From Paraburkholderia graminis C4D1M (GTDB lineage Bacteria > Pseudomonadota > Gammaproteobacteria > Burkholderiales > Burkholderiaceae): DNA of 64,000 bases. The notes beneath the pieces are model-generated. The model saw only the letters and a program-made list of their open reading frames with translations, had not been told where the DNA came from and made no database searches. The stretch spans positions 1-64,000 of the forward strand of contig NZ_ABLD01000013.1 of NCBI RefSeq assembly GCF_000172415.1. The letters are read 5' to 3'. Shown here piece after piece: positions 9,382 through 18,522 of this stretch; position 1 is the first letter of the stretch; every line of letters starts with the position of its first letter. The position numbers and the translations under genes are program-made.

Positions 9382-9633
9382 TCAGGCGGAAAGCCTGAGA
9401 ATGATGGTCCCCTTGCGCCTGCTGCCGATCGTCAGGCCGCGGCGCGCGGTCTCGCGCAGTGCGCGATTGACCGTGTTCACGTGCAAGCCGAGGAAGTCGG
9501 CCAGCATCCGTTGCGAAGGTAAGATGTCACCGGGTTGGAGACGGCCGGTCCCGATCGCCGTTTCGATTTCGTCGACCACGGCGAGATAGACCGGGCCCCG
9601 GTATGAGGACAAGTCGGGAATCCAGGATTTCAT
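9382..9633 (-). CDS. Solo GntR-type winged-helix protein
   Basis: An 83-residue protein that is almost entirely a GntR DNA-binding domain. It has the pattern GRLQPGDILPSQRMLADFLG then VNTVNRALRETARRG, followed by a short wing. Normal GntR regulators have 150 or more further residues for effector binding or an aminotransferase-like (MocR) domain; none follows here. It may be a truncated MocR-type regulator or a functional minimal repressor. It lies between levansucrase and levanase on the same strand. Confidence 0.6.
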   Translation of the reverse strand: MKSWIPDLSSYRGPVYLAVVDEIETAIGTGRLQPGDILPSQRMLADFLGLHVNTVNRALRETARRGLTIGSRRKGTIILRLSA

Positions 9634-9671
9634 GGCTGCCGTTCTTCACCCGCTTCGAATGTCGCCGGTCA

Positions 9672-9704
9672 GCAGTGCAAGCGGAAGGCTTCCGCTCGCA
9701 CTGC
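9672..9704. terminator. Strong hairpin after levansucrase
   Basis: A 33-base inverted repeat. Seven base pairs (GCAGTGC/GCACTGC), one A-C mismatch and six more pairs (AGCGGA/TCCGCT) close a 5-base loop. It begins 16 bp beyond the levansucrase stop. No U-run follows, so it may act as a processing or stability element, or a partial terminator that lowers expression of the two downstream genes. Confidence 0.5.
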
Positions 9705-9719
9705 ATCCAACCGTCCGGC

Positions 9720-11309
9720 TTACTGACCGTTGTTCGCGCCACCCTGGCCGGGAGCCGCGCGAGTGGCGGAAATGTCGCCATAGCCGCCCAGACCACCCTT
9801 GCCGTAAGTCCGGTCGATGTCGGTCGAATTACCGTGAATGTTCAGCTTCACGGTCGGCGCCAGGGTGCCGCCGCGACGCGGGCCGACGGCGTCGATGAAC
9901 GATTCGACGAGGCCGCCCGGCATCACGTAATGCGAGTACGACTGGAATGCCCGGGGATTCTGGTTCGGGTCCAGCGCGTACGGCGCACCTATCGGCTGGT
10001 CGAAATCGGTCGGGTTGCCGAGCACGAGGCCGCTGCCCTTGTTCAACGGCAGGAAGTCGCTGCGGATACCGTTGCCGACGAAACCGTACACGCCGTCAGG
10101 ACCGTCGACACCCGCCGCATAAGTCGGCCGGTGGCTGATCGTGAACAGGTAGTACTTGCCGTCCTTGATATAGATTTGCGGCCGCTCGGTCTGATCGTTG
10201 ACGCAGTTGGCCGACAGCAGCGGCGGAAGAAACTTCCACTCCGTGAGCTGCTTGTTCGTGGCCACCGCGAGACCGACGTTCGCCTTCTGGTAGGTCGCGC
10301 CGGAGTTCATCACCGCATTGAGATCCTCCTTGTACGGATCGTTGGACGCATAACCCAGATCCGCCTCGGTGCAGGTGCGCGCGCCGCGCGGGCCGCCCGT
10401 GTTGCCTTCGAACACCATGAAGGTCTTGCCCGGATTCGCCGGATCGGTGAACACGAACGGATCGCGAAACGAGTAGTACGTGTTCTGCTCGCGCGACTGG
10501 TACAGCTTGCCGTCCGGTTCGAGCAGCGCGTCGTGCTTGTCGAATCCGTCGAACCAGACGTGCGTGTCGTCCGCGTGAATGTGCCCGTCGGTGCGCGTGA
10601 TGATCGCGATCGGCGGCGTGATGTCCTGGCCGCCCTCGGCCGAGCGGTTGAACGACAGCGCGGTGTAGTAGAGGCTGAGGTTGTTGCCGTTCGTCAGCCG
10701 CGCGGAGCCCGACCATTCGGCGTTTTGCGTCATCGGCGCGGTGCCGAAGACCTTCGCGCTCGTGCCGTCCGGGAACAGATGTCCGCCGTAGGTCCAGCCG
10801 CCGTTCGCCGGACGCTGTGACGCCGGAATCCCCGCCCTGCGATAGAAGAAGCCGATGCGAGCGTGCACGTGGCGATCGTCGAACGAATAGCCCGCATGCG
10901 GATCGGCGGTCAGCGAGAAAATGACCTCCCAGCCCTTGTAGCTGAGGTTGTCCGCTTTGACATCCGACAGCGGCCATGTGTCCCACACCCATACGTTCGA
11001 GTTGATCAGCGGGAAGTCCGCCGGAATGTCCGGCATGGTCAGCGCCGCGGGCAGCGAGTTCTTGTCGGCGGCGGTCGCCGTGTGCGATTGCGCCTTGATC
11101 TGCCGGACATCGGCGCGCGTCCAGCGCATCGTGAAGCTGCTATCGGGGTCGTAGGCCTGTTGCGTATGCGGCGTCGGCGCGGGGAAGCCCGCCGCGGACG
11201 ATTGGGCCAGCGCGGGAGCCGCCGCGGCGGCGAGCAGCGTGCCGCAGACCGCGGTCGAGCGCAGGCGAGCGCGAGTTGACGGGAATTGCGGGGATCGAAG
11301 TCTGTTCAT
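9720..11309 (-). CDS. sacB: GH68 levansucrase, secreted
   Basis: A 529-residue glycoside hydrolase family 68 enzyme that splits sucrose and transfers fructose to build levan. The catalytic residues are in their motifs: VWDTWP (nucleophile D110), FRDP (D283, transition state) and DQTERP (acid/base E375). The N-terminus (residues about 15-35, ending APALAQ) is a signal peptide. I start at the ATG at 11309, preceded by a weak AGGATG site; an upstream in-frame extension to 11576 lacks coding character. A LacI-type gene is divergent from it, with two palindromic operators between them. Confidence 0.9.
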   Translation of the reverse strand: MNRLRSPQFPSTRARLRSTAVCGTLLAAAAAPALAQSSAAGFPAPTPHTQQAYDPDSSFTMRWTRADVRQIKAQSHTATAADKNSLPAALTMPDIPADFPLINSNVWVWDTWPLSDVKADNLSYKGWEVIFSLTADPHAGYSFDDRHVHARIGFFYRRAGIPASQRPANGGWTYGGHLFPDGTSAKVFGTAPMTQNAEWSGSARLTNGNNLSLYYTALSFNRSAEGGQDITPPIAIITRTDGHIHADDTHVWFDGFDKHDALLEPDGKLYQSREQNTYYSFRDPFVFTDPANPGKTFMVFEGNTGGPRGARTCTEADLGYASNDPYKEDLNAVMNSGATYQKANVGLAVATNKQLTEWKFLPPLLSANCVNDQTERPQIYIKDGKYYLFTISHRPTYAAGVDGPDGVYGFVGNGIRSDFLPLNKGSGLVLGNPTDFDQPIGAPYALDPNQNPRAFQSYSHYVMPGGLVESFIDAVGPRRGGTLAPTVKLNIHGNSTDIDRTYGKGGLGGYGDISATRAAPGQGGANNGQ

Positions 11310-11617
11310 CGGGTTCACATCCTGGAAGAGTGCGCAACGAGGGCCGCGGGAAACCGCCGGAGCATCGCCGTTTGACTTGTTGGTACGAAATATCCGTTTC
11401 AGAACCTGGTGATGCCGGAGACGCCCGGTGACGCTGGCGCCGGACTGCGGAAAGCCCACTGCGGGAAACAGCAAAATGAACGACGTTTGTCGGCCGCCTC
11501 GCCCGTGTTGCTCACCGGGCAAGGACCTGCCGGACGTCTGTTTTAGAAACTGCGAATGGTCTCTCGCGGGCCCCACAGGAGCAGCAGTGACTCAAATGCG
11601 TCGGAGACACGATGCAT

Positions 11618-11653
11618 CCAAACCGGTTTGGATCATAGTCCAAACCGGTTTGG
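11618..11653. promoter_or_regulatory. Twin LacI-family operators
   Basis: Two perfect copies of the 14-bp palindrome CCAAACCGGTTTGG lie at 11618-11631 and 11640-11653, 22 bp apart centre to centre (about two helical turns). A central CG flanked by dyad arms is typical of LacI/GalR operators. They sit in the divergent gap between levansucrase and the LacI-type gene, 113 bp before the latter. Confidence 0.85.
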
Positions 11654-11765
11654 AGTGTCAAAGAATTTGTAACTTTTGAGGTACCATGACGCTTGCCCAA
11701 TCTGCGCCAAATCCCCGTCACGCAAGGCCGCCCGGGGGAAAACAGAGCAATGCGAAGGTGGAAAT

Positions 11766-12776
11766 GTGAAGGTGAATCTAAAGACGCTGTCCGACTCGCT
11801 CGGACTTTCCCGCACGACCGTTAGCCGGGCGCTCAACGGCTATGACGACGTGAATGAAGCAACCCGCCTGCGGGTGATCGAGGCGGCGCGCGAACTCGGC
11901 TACCACCCTGACCCAACCGCGCGGCGGCTCGCCACCGGCCGCGCCGAAGCGGTGGGGATGGTCTATCCGTTCGGTACGGGCGACCTCGGCGATCCGCGTC
12001 TGGGTGAGGTCGTGGCCGGCATGACCGAGCGCCTCGGCGAAAGCGACCTCGATCTGATCATTGTTTCCGCGCGGCAAAACGCGGAACTGGAGACGTACCG
12101 TCGGCTGATCGAAGGCAAACTGGTCGACGGTTTGATCGTGGCGCGCACGCTCGTCGACGATCCGCGCATCCGGTTTCTTCAGGCGCGTCAGTTTCCCTTC
12201 GTCGCTTATGGGCGGACGAACAGCCCCACGCCTTATGGCTGGTTCGACTTCGACAACGAAGCGGGAGCCCGGGACGCCGCGCAACGTCTGATCGCATTCG
12301 GGCACAGACGGATCGGCTTGCTCAGTGCGCCGCTGACAATGAACTTTGCCGCTCAACGGCGCGCGGGTTTCATCAGCGCGTTGCAGGAGGCCGGCATTCA
12401 GCCGGAGGCGTCGCTCATGATCGAATGTCCGCTCAACCGGACGGGCGGGTATGAAGCGGCGCGAGCGCTGCTCGAACTTGCCGAGCCGCCGACGGCATTG
12501 GTGGTGGACAACAACCTCGCGGGCGCTGGCGCGTTTCGCGCGATCGTCGAAAGCGGCAAGCAACTGGGTACGGAAATCTCGCTGATCGTCTATGACGGCG
12601 TGCCGCCGGACGTCGCTTCGTCACACACGGTGACATCCGTCGTGCAGTCGACCGGGGAGTCGTCTGGCAGGGTCATCGCCGAACTGATTCTGGCGACGAT
12701 AGCCGGCAAGAAGCCCGAGCCGCGGCTCGCGCAGGCGCATATCGAGCCAGGCGATACGGACGGGCCACCGCGTTGA
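11766..12776 (+). CDS. LacI-family regulator of the fructan locus
   Basis: A 336-residue protein. The N-terminal helix-turn-helix reads LKTLSDSLGLSRTTVSRALN, with a hinge helix near TARRLATGRA, followed by a periplasmic-binding-protein-like effector domain (about 60-330). The start is GTG at 11766, with AAGGTGG before it. The gene diverges from levansucrase and is preceded by the twin palindromes, so it probably represses itself and levansucrase and responds to a sugar such as fructose or sucrose (inferred). Confidence 0.88.
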   Translation: MKVNLKTLSDSLGLSRTTVSRALNGYDDVNEATRLRVIEAARELGYHPDPTARRLATGRAEAVGMVYPFGTGDLGDPRLGEVVAGMTERLGESDLDLIIVSARQNAELETYRRLIEGKLVDGLIVARTLVDDPRIRFLQARQFPFVAYGRTNSPTPYGWFDFDNEAGARDAAQRLIAFGHRRIGLLSAPLTMNFAAQRRAGFISALQEAGIQPEASLMIECPLNRTGGYEAARALLELAEPPTALVVDNNLAGAGAFRAIVESGKQLGTEISLIVYDGVPPDVASSHTVTSVVQSTGESSGRVIAELILATIAGKKPEPRLAQAHIEPGDTDGPPR

Positions 12777-13367
12777 CGGCCGTTGCCCTCACCCAATACG
12801 CGTTTCCCCGGCGAGAGCGCACAGCACGTCACGCCGCCCGCGTCGCTGCGGTAGCCACCACCATTCGCTCCAGAAGGATGACGAAGTGCTCTTCCTCATG
12901 AATCTCGAAGCGCCGGATCTGCGCTTTAGATGAGTTCTGCCATCGATGCTTTCAGCAAAAGGGTGGAATAAACACGGTATTCGCCATGATATTCCCTCGA
13001 TGGGTCCCTCTGAACATTTCGACTTCGGAGCCGACGCGATGTTGGCAGATGCTGAAGTTCGTAACTCCGCTAATGCTGTCCGTTGTAGCGCTAGCGGCGT
13101 CCGTTAATTCTGCTAGCGTGGCTTTTCCACTGGAACACGAACGGTCGGACCGGAACGACTAAGGCGACCCAGCCCAATCCTTCGGTTGTTGGTGGCAAAA
13201 CACTCTATTAATTAGGATGGCTATCTAATATCAGACTCACCCTAGAAAGCGTTTTCGTTTAACTAAAGAGACTTGCACCGCCTGAATGTACACATAGTTG
13301 ATCTTTGACAATCGCGTTTGCCGCCGTCTGTGGCTCGCCACCTCTCGCGTCGATCGGCAGCCACATT
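12777..13367. other. Intergenic region with a possible gene fragment
   Basis: No intact gene is seen. Reading leftward, 12829-12930 is open and gives a protein-like C-terminus (IRRFEIHEEEHFVILLERMV) ending at a stop, with frame breaks upstream. It may be the tail of a decayed regulator or enzyme. The rest, to the IS21 element, is lower in GC and shows nothing I can name. Confidence 0.4.
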
Positions 13368-13469
13368 TGTTGATTTGCACTGAATCCTGACCCACCCTAC
13401 GCAGTAATTTGCATCGAATATTGACCCACGTAGAACACTGACCTGCTCGGGAACGGGCAGGGGAACGGA

Positions 13470-14996
13470 GTGATCGACGTGGCTATATTGAGCATCATCC
13501 GACGCTGGCACTTTCGCGATCATGTCTCGTTGCGCGAGATTGCCAAACGACTGGGCGTGTCGAGAAACACGGTCCGGCGTTACATTCGGGCCGGTACGGT
13601 CCTGCCCGCCTATCCGGAACGACACAGTCCCAGCAAGCTCGACGGGTTCGCTGCGAAGCTCTCGAGCTGGCTGAAGACCGAAGCGAACCGGCCCCGCAAG
13701 CAGCGAAGAACCCTGAAGCAGATCCACGCAGATCTGTGCGCGCTCGGCTTCACCGGCTCTTACGACCGGGTGGCGGCGTTCGCTCGGCGCTGGCGGCAGG
13801 AGCAGCACGAGCAGGCAAAGACAACGGGACGGGGAACGTTCGTGCCGCTGCGGTTTGCCGCTGGCGAAGCGTTCCAGTTTGACTGGAGCGAGGACTGGGC
13901 CGTTATCAATGGCGAGCGCACCAAGCTGCAGGTCGCACAGCTCAAGCTCAGCCATAGCCGCGCCTTCTTCCTGCGCGCCTACCTGCTTCAGACTCACGAG
14001 ATGCTGTTCGACGCGCACTATCACGCGTTCGTCGCCTGGGGCGGCATTCCACGCCGCGGCATCTATGACAACATGAAGACCGCCGTTGACAGAGTGCGAC
14101 CCGGCAAGGTGCGCGAGGTCAACGCGCGCTTCAGCGCGATGGTTAGTCACTACCTGTTTGACGCCGAGTTCTGCAATGTCGCCTCGGGCTGGGAGAAGGG
14201 GCAGATAGAGAAGAACGTCCAGGACAGCCGTCACCGGCTTTGGCAGAAAGCGCCGGCGTTCGGCTCGCTCGCCGCGCTTAACGACTGGCTGGCCGACCAG
14301 TGCGTGCTGCTGTGGCAACAGACGCGGCACCCGGAGCACGACACGACCATTTGGGATGCGTGGGCGGCCGAGCGTCCACACCTGATGCCGGTGGGCCAGC
14401 CATTCGATGGTTTCGTCGAACATACCAAGCGCGTTTCGCCCACCTGCCTGGTGAACTTCGAGCGCAACCGCTATAGCGTACCGGCGTCGTTTGCCAACCG
14501 GCCCATCAGCCTGCGCGTGTATGCCGCAAAGCTTGTCTTCGTCGCCGGAGGTCAGGTGATCGCCGAGCACGAACGGCGTATCAACCGCAGCCACAACCAC
14601 GGCGAGACCATCTACGACTGGCGTCACTACCTGGCAGTCCTGCAGCGCAAACCGGGAGCGCTTCGCAACGGTGCACCCTTCACCGAGTTTCCAGCTGGCT
14701 TCCGCAAGCTGCAGGGCGTGCTGCTCAAGCGCCCGGGGGGCGACCGGGAGATGGTCGAGATTCTGGCGCTCGTGCTGCTGCACGACGAACAGATGGTGCT
14801 CGCTGCCGTCGAGCTGGCATTCGAGGCTGGCGCGCCGAACAAGCCGACGGTGCTGAACATCCTGAGCCGCCTGCTTGACAGCCCGCCTGTGCCACCGCTG
14901 CAGACGCCACAGGCGTTCACGCTGACCGTCGAGCCGCAGGCCAATGTCGGCCGGTATGATCGGCTAAGAGACCGCGAGGACAATCATGCAGCCTGA
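13470..14996 (+). CDS. istA: IS21-family transposase IstA
   Basis: A 508-residue DDE transposase. An N-terminal helix-turn-helix (SLREIAKRLGVSRNTVRRYI) is followed by an integrase-type catalytic core. The acidic residues are in FQFDWSEDW and GIYDNMKTAVD, with the glutamate downstream near GWEKGQIEKNVQD. It starts at GTG 13470 and its end overlaps istB by 11 bp, the usual coupling in this family. It cuts and joins the element ends with help from IstB. Confidence 0.93.
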   Translation: MIDVAILSIIRRWHFRDHVSLREIAKRLGVSRNTVRRYIRAGTVLPAYPERHSPSKLDGFAAKLSSWLKTEANRPRKQRRTLKQIHADLCALGFTGSYDRVAAFARRWRQEQHEQAKTTGRGTFVPLRFAAGEAFQFDWSEDWAVINGERTKLQVAQLKLSHSRAFFLRAYLLQTHEMLFDAHYHAFVAWGGIPRRGIYDNMKTAVDRVRPGKVREVNARFSAMVSHYLFDAEFCNVASGWEKGQIEKNVQDSRHRLWQKAPAFGSLAALNDWLADQCVLLWQQTRHPEHDTTIWDAWAAERPHLMPVGQPFDGFVEHTKRVSPTCLVNFERNRYSVPASFANRPISLRVYAAKLVFVAGGQVIAEHERRINRSHNHGETIYDWRHYLAVLQRKPGALRNGAPFTEFPAGFRKLQGVLLKRPGGDREMVEILALVLLHDEQMVLAAVELAFEAGAPNKPTVLNILSRLLDSPPVPPLQTPQAFTLTVEPQANVGRYDRLRDREDNHAA

Positions 14997-15762
14997 CGTG
15001 ATGATGCAGATGCTCAAGTCACTCAAGCTGCACGGTATGGCTCAGGCACTGGGCGAGCTCGCCGCTCAGGACTCGCCGGCCTACAAGGCGGCTTCACTGG
15101 TGCTTGCCGGATTGCTCAAGGCAGAAATTGCAGAACGGGAAGTGCGCTCACTCGCTTACCAGATGAAGGTGGCGCGCTTCCCGGCGTATCGCGATATCGG
15201 CGGCTTCGACTTCAGCTGCAGCGATGCCAACGAGGCGCTGGTGCGGCAGTTGTACGAGTGCGAGTTTATCGACTCGGCGCACAACATCGTCCTGGTGGGC
15301 GGACCCGGTACGGGAAAGACGCATCTGGCAACCGCGATCGGTGTGCAGGCTCTCGAACATCATCGCCGCCGGGTGCGCTTCTTCTCCACCATCGAGCTGG
15401 TCAACGCACTCGAACAGGAGAAGCTCGTGGGCAAGCCCGGACAGCTCGCCACACGACTTATGTATGCCGATCTTGTGGTGCTGGACGAGCTCGGCTATCT
15501 GCCCTTCAGCCAGACCGGCGGTGCGTTGCTGTTCCACCTGCTTAGCAAGCTCTACGAACGAACCAGCATCATCATCACCACCAATCTGAGCTTCGCCGAG
15601 TGGGCCAGTGTGTTTGGCGATGCCAAGATGACGACCGCGCTGCTCGACCGGCTTACGCACCACTGCCACATTGTAGAAACAGGCAACGATAGCTATCGTT
15701 TCAGAAACAGCACGACACAGCCCAAAAAGGAGAGAAAGAAGACCCAGATACCCACCGAATAA
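14986..15762 (+). CDS. istB: IS21 helper ATPase IstB
   Basis: A 258-residue AAA+ ATPase related to DnaC. Walker A is GGPGTGKT at residues 105-112 and Walker B is LVVLDELGYLPFS. In IS21 elements IstB assembles on DNA, selects the target and stimulates IstA. Its start overlaps the end of istA. Full length for the family. Confidence 0.93.
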   Translation: MQPDVMMQMLKSLKLHGMAQALGELAAQDSPAYKAASLVLAGLLKAEIAEREVRSLAYQMKVARFPAYRDIGGFDFSCSDANEALVRQLYECEFIDSAHNIVLVGGPGTGKTHLATAIGVQALEHHRRRVRFFSTIELVNALEQEKLVGKPGQLATRLMYADLVVLDELGYLPFSQTGGALLFHLLSKLYERTSIIITTNLSFAEWASVFGDAKMTTALLDRLTHHCHIVETGNDSYRFRNSTTQPKKERKKTQIPTE

Positions 15763-15835
15763 CCCGCAAAGCTGGTCCAACGGGTGGGTCAGAATTCAAT
15801 GCAAATCGTGGGTCAGGATTCAGTGCAAATCAACA

Positions 15836-16994
15836 GCCACATTAGCCGAATGAAAGAACACGCCGAACGCGCTAACAGTATTAACGGACATCAACACGTG
15901 TAGCCAAAAAAAGAAAGCCCAGCTCAAATTGGTCAAGACTCGCCGCGAGAACTTCCGGCTGCAATCTCGCATCACCGCTATATCTCATCGCGCGATGCAG
16001 GTTTAAAGCGCTCTACAGCCGCCGACACTTCCGCCATGATTCCGGCTTCCTCTCTCTCCCTCGATCCATCGGAATTCGCCCACGCGCCGGACTTTGAGCA
16101 TCGAAGAAAACGAGATCTTCCACTTCGCCCGCGAACAGCTCGTTTGCGCGTTTGACGTAGAACGCATTAAAGATGTCACCGTTGCGACTACAAAGTCGTC
16201 AACTGGGGACTTAGAAGCACCCCGATAGCGTGGATATCCATACTCAGCATGGGTTTGCTGGACGCGAAATAAAGTTGTCAAGTCGCCATCCTATTTGAAT
16301 ATCCAAGGTCTCGTCCCTCCCCGCGCAATGGCCGGTTTCCGGCGAGCAAATTGGCAGTGGTACTGCCTCAAGGCGGCCAGGAGCTGCCGATCGAGGAGTC
16401 TATCCAGTTTGCATGCCCGAGGTCTCGTCCGTCCCCGCGCAATGACCGGTCTCCGGCGAGCAAATTGACAGCGGTATTGCCTCAAGGCGGCCAGTAGCCG
16501 CCGGTCGAGGTGTCGATCCAATTTGCATGGCCGAGCTCTCGTCCGCCCCCGCGCAATGGCCGGTTTCGGGCGAGCGAATTGACAGCGGTATTGCCTCAAG
16601 GCGGCCACAAGGAGACTATCGTCTGCGCCTTACCACAGGCATTCAGGCGGCGCCACCACTCCAAAAGCGGTCGTTCGCTTTCGAGAACTGGCCCGAAATC
16701 ATCGGCACGCTTGATGACTGGGGTAGCTGAATCGTCCGCAGGCAATGCGGCGTGTTGTTGACGGTGAGCGACATCAAGATACGCGACGCCAACTGCTTGC
16801 ATCAGAAAACTCAAACTCTCACCCCGCTCGAGTTCTCGATGCAAGCGAGATAAGGCCGTTCGGAACTCAGCTGAGCTGGGTGTCTCGCTGAAGAACCGGA
16901 AGGAAGAAGGCTTTCAACAACGGTAGTTCTGCCGTCTAGTAAGCAGGCCGCCGACATGGCAGGCAGGCGCCAACGTGAGAATTTCGTCAATTCC
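15836..16994. other. Intergenic DNA with tandem repeats and decayed sequence
   Basis: No intact gene is seen. Reading leftward at about 16010-16165, one frame gives a protein-like stretch (DIFNAFYVKRANELFAG, then EDLVFFDAQSPARGRIP) that I cannot name; it is broken on both sides and has no start. The 114-bp tandem repeats occupy 16300-16612. The remainder up to the amidase shows nothing recognisable. Confidence 0.5.
16300..16612. repeat. Three tandem copies of a 114-bp repeat
   Basis: The landmark TCGTCC(N)TCCCCGCGCAATG recurs at 16311, 16425 and 16539, exactly 114 bp apart. Copies differ by scattered substitutions. Each unit includes the sequence CAAGGCGGCCA. Because 114 is divisible by three, the complement can be read as a 38-residue repeat (AALRQYRCQFAR), but no start signal or family supports translation. 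Confidence 0.85.
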
Positions 16995-18518
16995 TCAGAC
17001 CAACGAAGTGCCGCCCGTTCGGCTCTCGTGAGTGCGTCCATCGCCCTGCGCGACGACTACGATTGACCGCAACGGCGGGGCGATAATCGCGTTCGAGAGC
17101 CGCTGTAGGTCGGGGCGAGGCCTGCACATTTCAGATGATCGCGAAAACGCCGCTTCCAGCGCCTCGCAGATATCCAGCGTACGCCGATCGCCGCGAAACG
17201 GTCCGATGACCTGCAACCCGAACGGCATGCCGGCTTCGTCCTTCCCGCACGGCAAGCTTGCGGCCGGATTCGTGCACAGCGTGGTCACATAAGTCAGCGC
17301 GAGCCATCGATAGTAGTTTTCCTGCGCACGACCGCCTACGCGGCTCGCGAACATTTGCGTCCACGGGAACGGCGAAACCGGCGTGGTCGGCGCGAGTATC
17401 ACGTCGTAGCGGCCGAATAGCTGCTGAAAGCGGCGCGCGATGGCCGTTTGCGCCGCGTGCGCCGAGGCCGAATCGGCGAGCGTCATCGCCGCGCCCTGCT
17501 CGTAATTGGCGCGCGTATTCGGGCCGAGCGATCCGGGATCGTTCTCATACGCCGCGCGCAGACCCGCAACGAAACTCTCGGCACGAATCACGTCGAAGGC
17601 GCGATGTGCATCAGCGAAATCCACGTCGATCGGCTCGCAAACCGCGAACATCCCGCGCATGGCCTCGAGCTTGCGGCGGAACGTGCGGCGAATATCGTCG
17701 TCGACATCGCACACGCCGAAATCTTCGGTCCAGCCCACGCGCAGGCGGCTCAAGTCGATCTCGCGCGGCGCGAGAAACGCCCCCGCATCCACCTCGTAGC
17801 TGAGCAAATCCCCGCTATCGAGGCCGGCCGTGGCCGCGAGTTGCAGGCGCGCTTCCGCCACGTTGCGCCCCATCGGCCCGACCACGGAAATGGGCGTCCA
17901 GCCCAGCAGCTTTCGTGGACTCGGCACGAGCCCCGGCGACGGCCGAAAGCCCACTACGCCACACAACGCCGCCGGAATGCGCAGTGAGCCACCCGTGTCG
18001 GAGCCGGTACACACAGGCAGCATGTCGCATGCGAGCGCCGCCGCCGAACCGCCGGACGAGCCGCCCGCGTTGCGGTTCGGATCGAACGGATTGCCCGTTG
18101 CGCCCCACACGGGGTTGCGCGTATTCGCGCCCGCGCCCAGTTCCGGCACGTTGGTCTTGCCGACGACGATCGCGCCTGCCGCCCGCAAGCGCGCTACAAG
18201 CAGATTGTCCTCGGCTGGCAAGAGATCGCGATACAGCAGCGAGCCGTGAGTGGTGAGCAAGCCCGCCGTGGCTTCGAGATCCTTGATGCCTGCGGGCAAA
18301 CCATGCAGCAGACCAAGCGGCACGCCGCGCATCACAGCGTCTTCCGCCGCTTGCGCCGCGCGGCGAGCGGCGTCGAAGTCGGTGGCCGCCATGGCATTCA
18401 CGTAGGGATCGAGCGCCTCGATACGCGCGATGCACGCCTCGGTGAGTTCGATCGGCGAAAGGGCCTTGCTGCCGATCATTTTGCGCAACTCGGGCGCGGG
18501 CAATTCAACGATATTCAT
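16995..18518 (-). CDS. Amidase-signature hydrolase
   Basis: A 507-residue amidase-signature enzyme that hydrolyses a carboxamide to acid plus ammonia (or amine). The Ser-cisSer-Lys triad motifs are present: IKD with K79, GGSSGGS at 152-158, and GSDTGGSLRIPA with nucleophile S178. No signal peptide, so it is cytoplasmic. It starts 4 bp after the aminotransferase and ends the leftward transporter-aminotransferase-amidase set, so it may release a beta-amino acid from its amide. The substrate is inferred from neighbours. Confidence 0.88.
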   Translation of the reverse strand: MNIVELPAPELRKMIGSKALSPIELTEACIARIEALDPYVNAMAATDFDAARRAAQAAEDAVMRGVPLGLLHGLPAGIKDLEATAGLLTTHGSLLYRDLLPAEDNLLVARLRAAGAIVVGKTNVPELGAGANTRNPVWGATGNPFDPNRNAGGSSGGSAAALACDMLPVCTGSDTGGSLRIPAALCGVVGFRPSPGLVPSPRKLLGWTPISVVGPMGRNVAEARLQLAATAGLDSGDLLSYEVDAGAFLAPREIDLSRLRVGWTEDFGVCDVDDDIRRTFRRKLEAMRGMFAVCEPIDVDFADAHRAFDVIRAESFVAGLRAAYENDPGSLGPNTRANYEQGAAMTLADSASAHAAQTAIARRFQQLFGRYDVILAPTTPVSPFPWTQMFASRVGGRAQENYYRWLALTYVTTLCTNPAASLPCGKDEAGMPFGLQVIGPFRGDRRTLDICEALEAAFSRSSEMCRPRPDLQRLSNAIIAPPLRSIVVVAQGDGRTHESRTGGTSLV

Positions 18519-18522
18519 CTTG

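Larger units (their letters stand above)
13368..15835 (+). mobile_element. Intact IS21-family insertion sequence
   Basis: A 2468-bp element. Its ends are inverted repeats (TGTTGATTTGCACTGAATCC at the left end and its complement at the right), with further subterminal repeats of the same type (TTTGCAT/ATTGACCCAC). It is flanked by a perfect 8-bp target duplication, GCCACATT, at 13360-13367 and 15836-15843. It encodes istA and istB. Exact duplication and intact genes suggest a recent insertion. Confidence 0.93.

Noticed and set aside
9603..10820. 405-codon rightward open frame across levansucrase
   Set aside because: Antisense shadow of the GH68 gene. Arg/Val-rich translation with no domain or ribosome site.
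11310..11576. Upstream in-frame extension of levansucrase
   Set aside because: It lacks coding character, and the start at 11309 gives a normal signal peptide.
16291..16608. 105-codon leftward frame with 38-residue repeats
   Set aside because: The frame exists only because the DNA repeat period is a multiple of three. No ribosome site, no start context and no known family.
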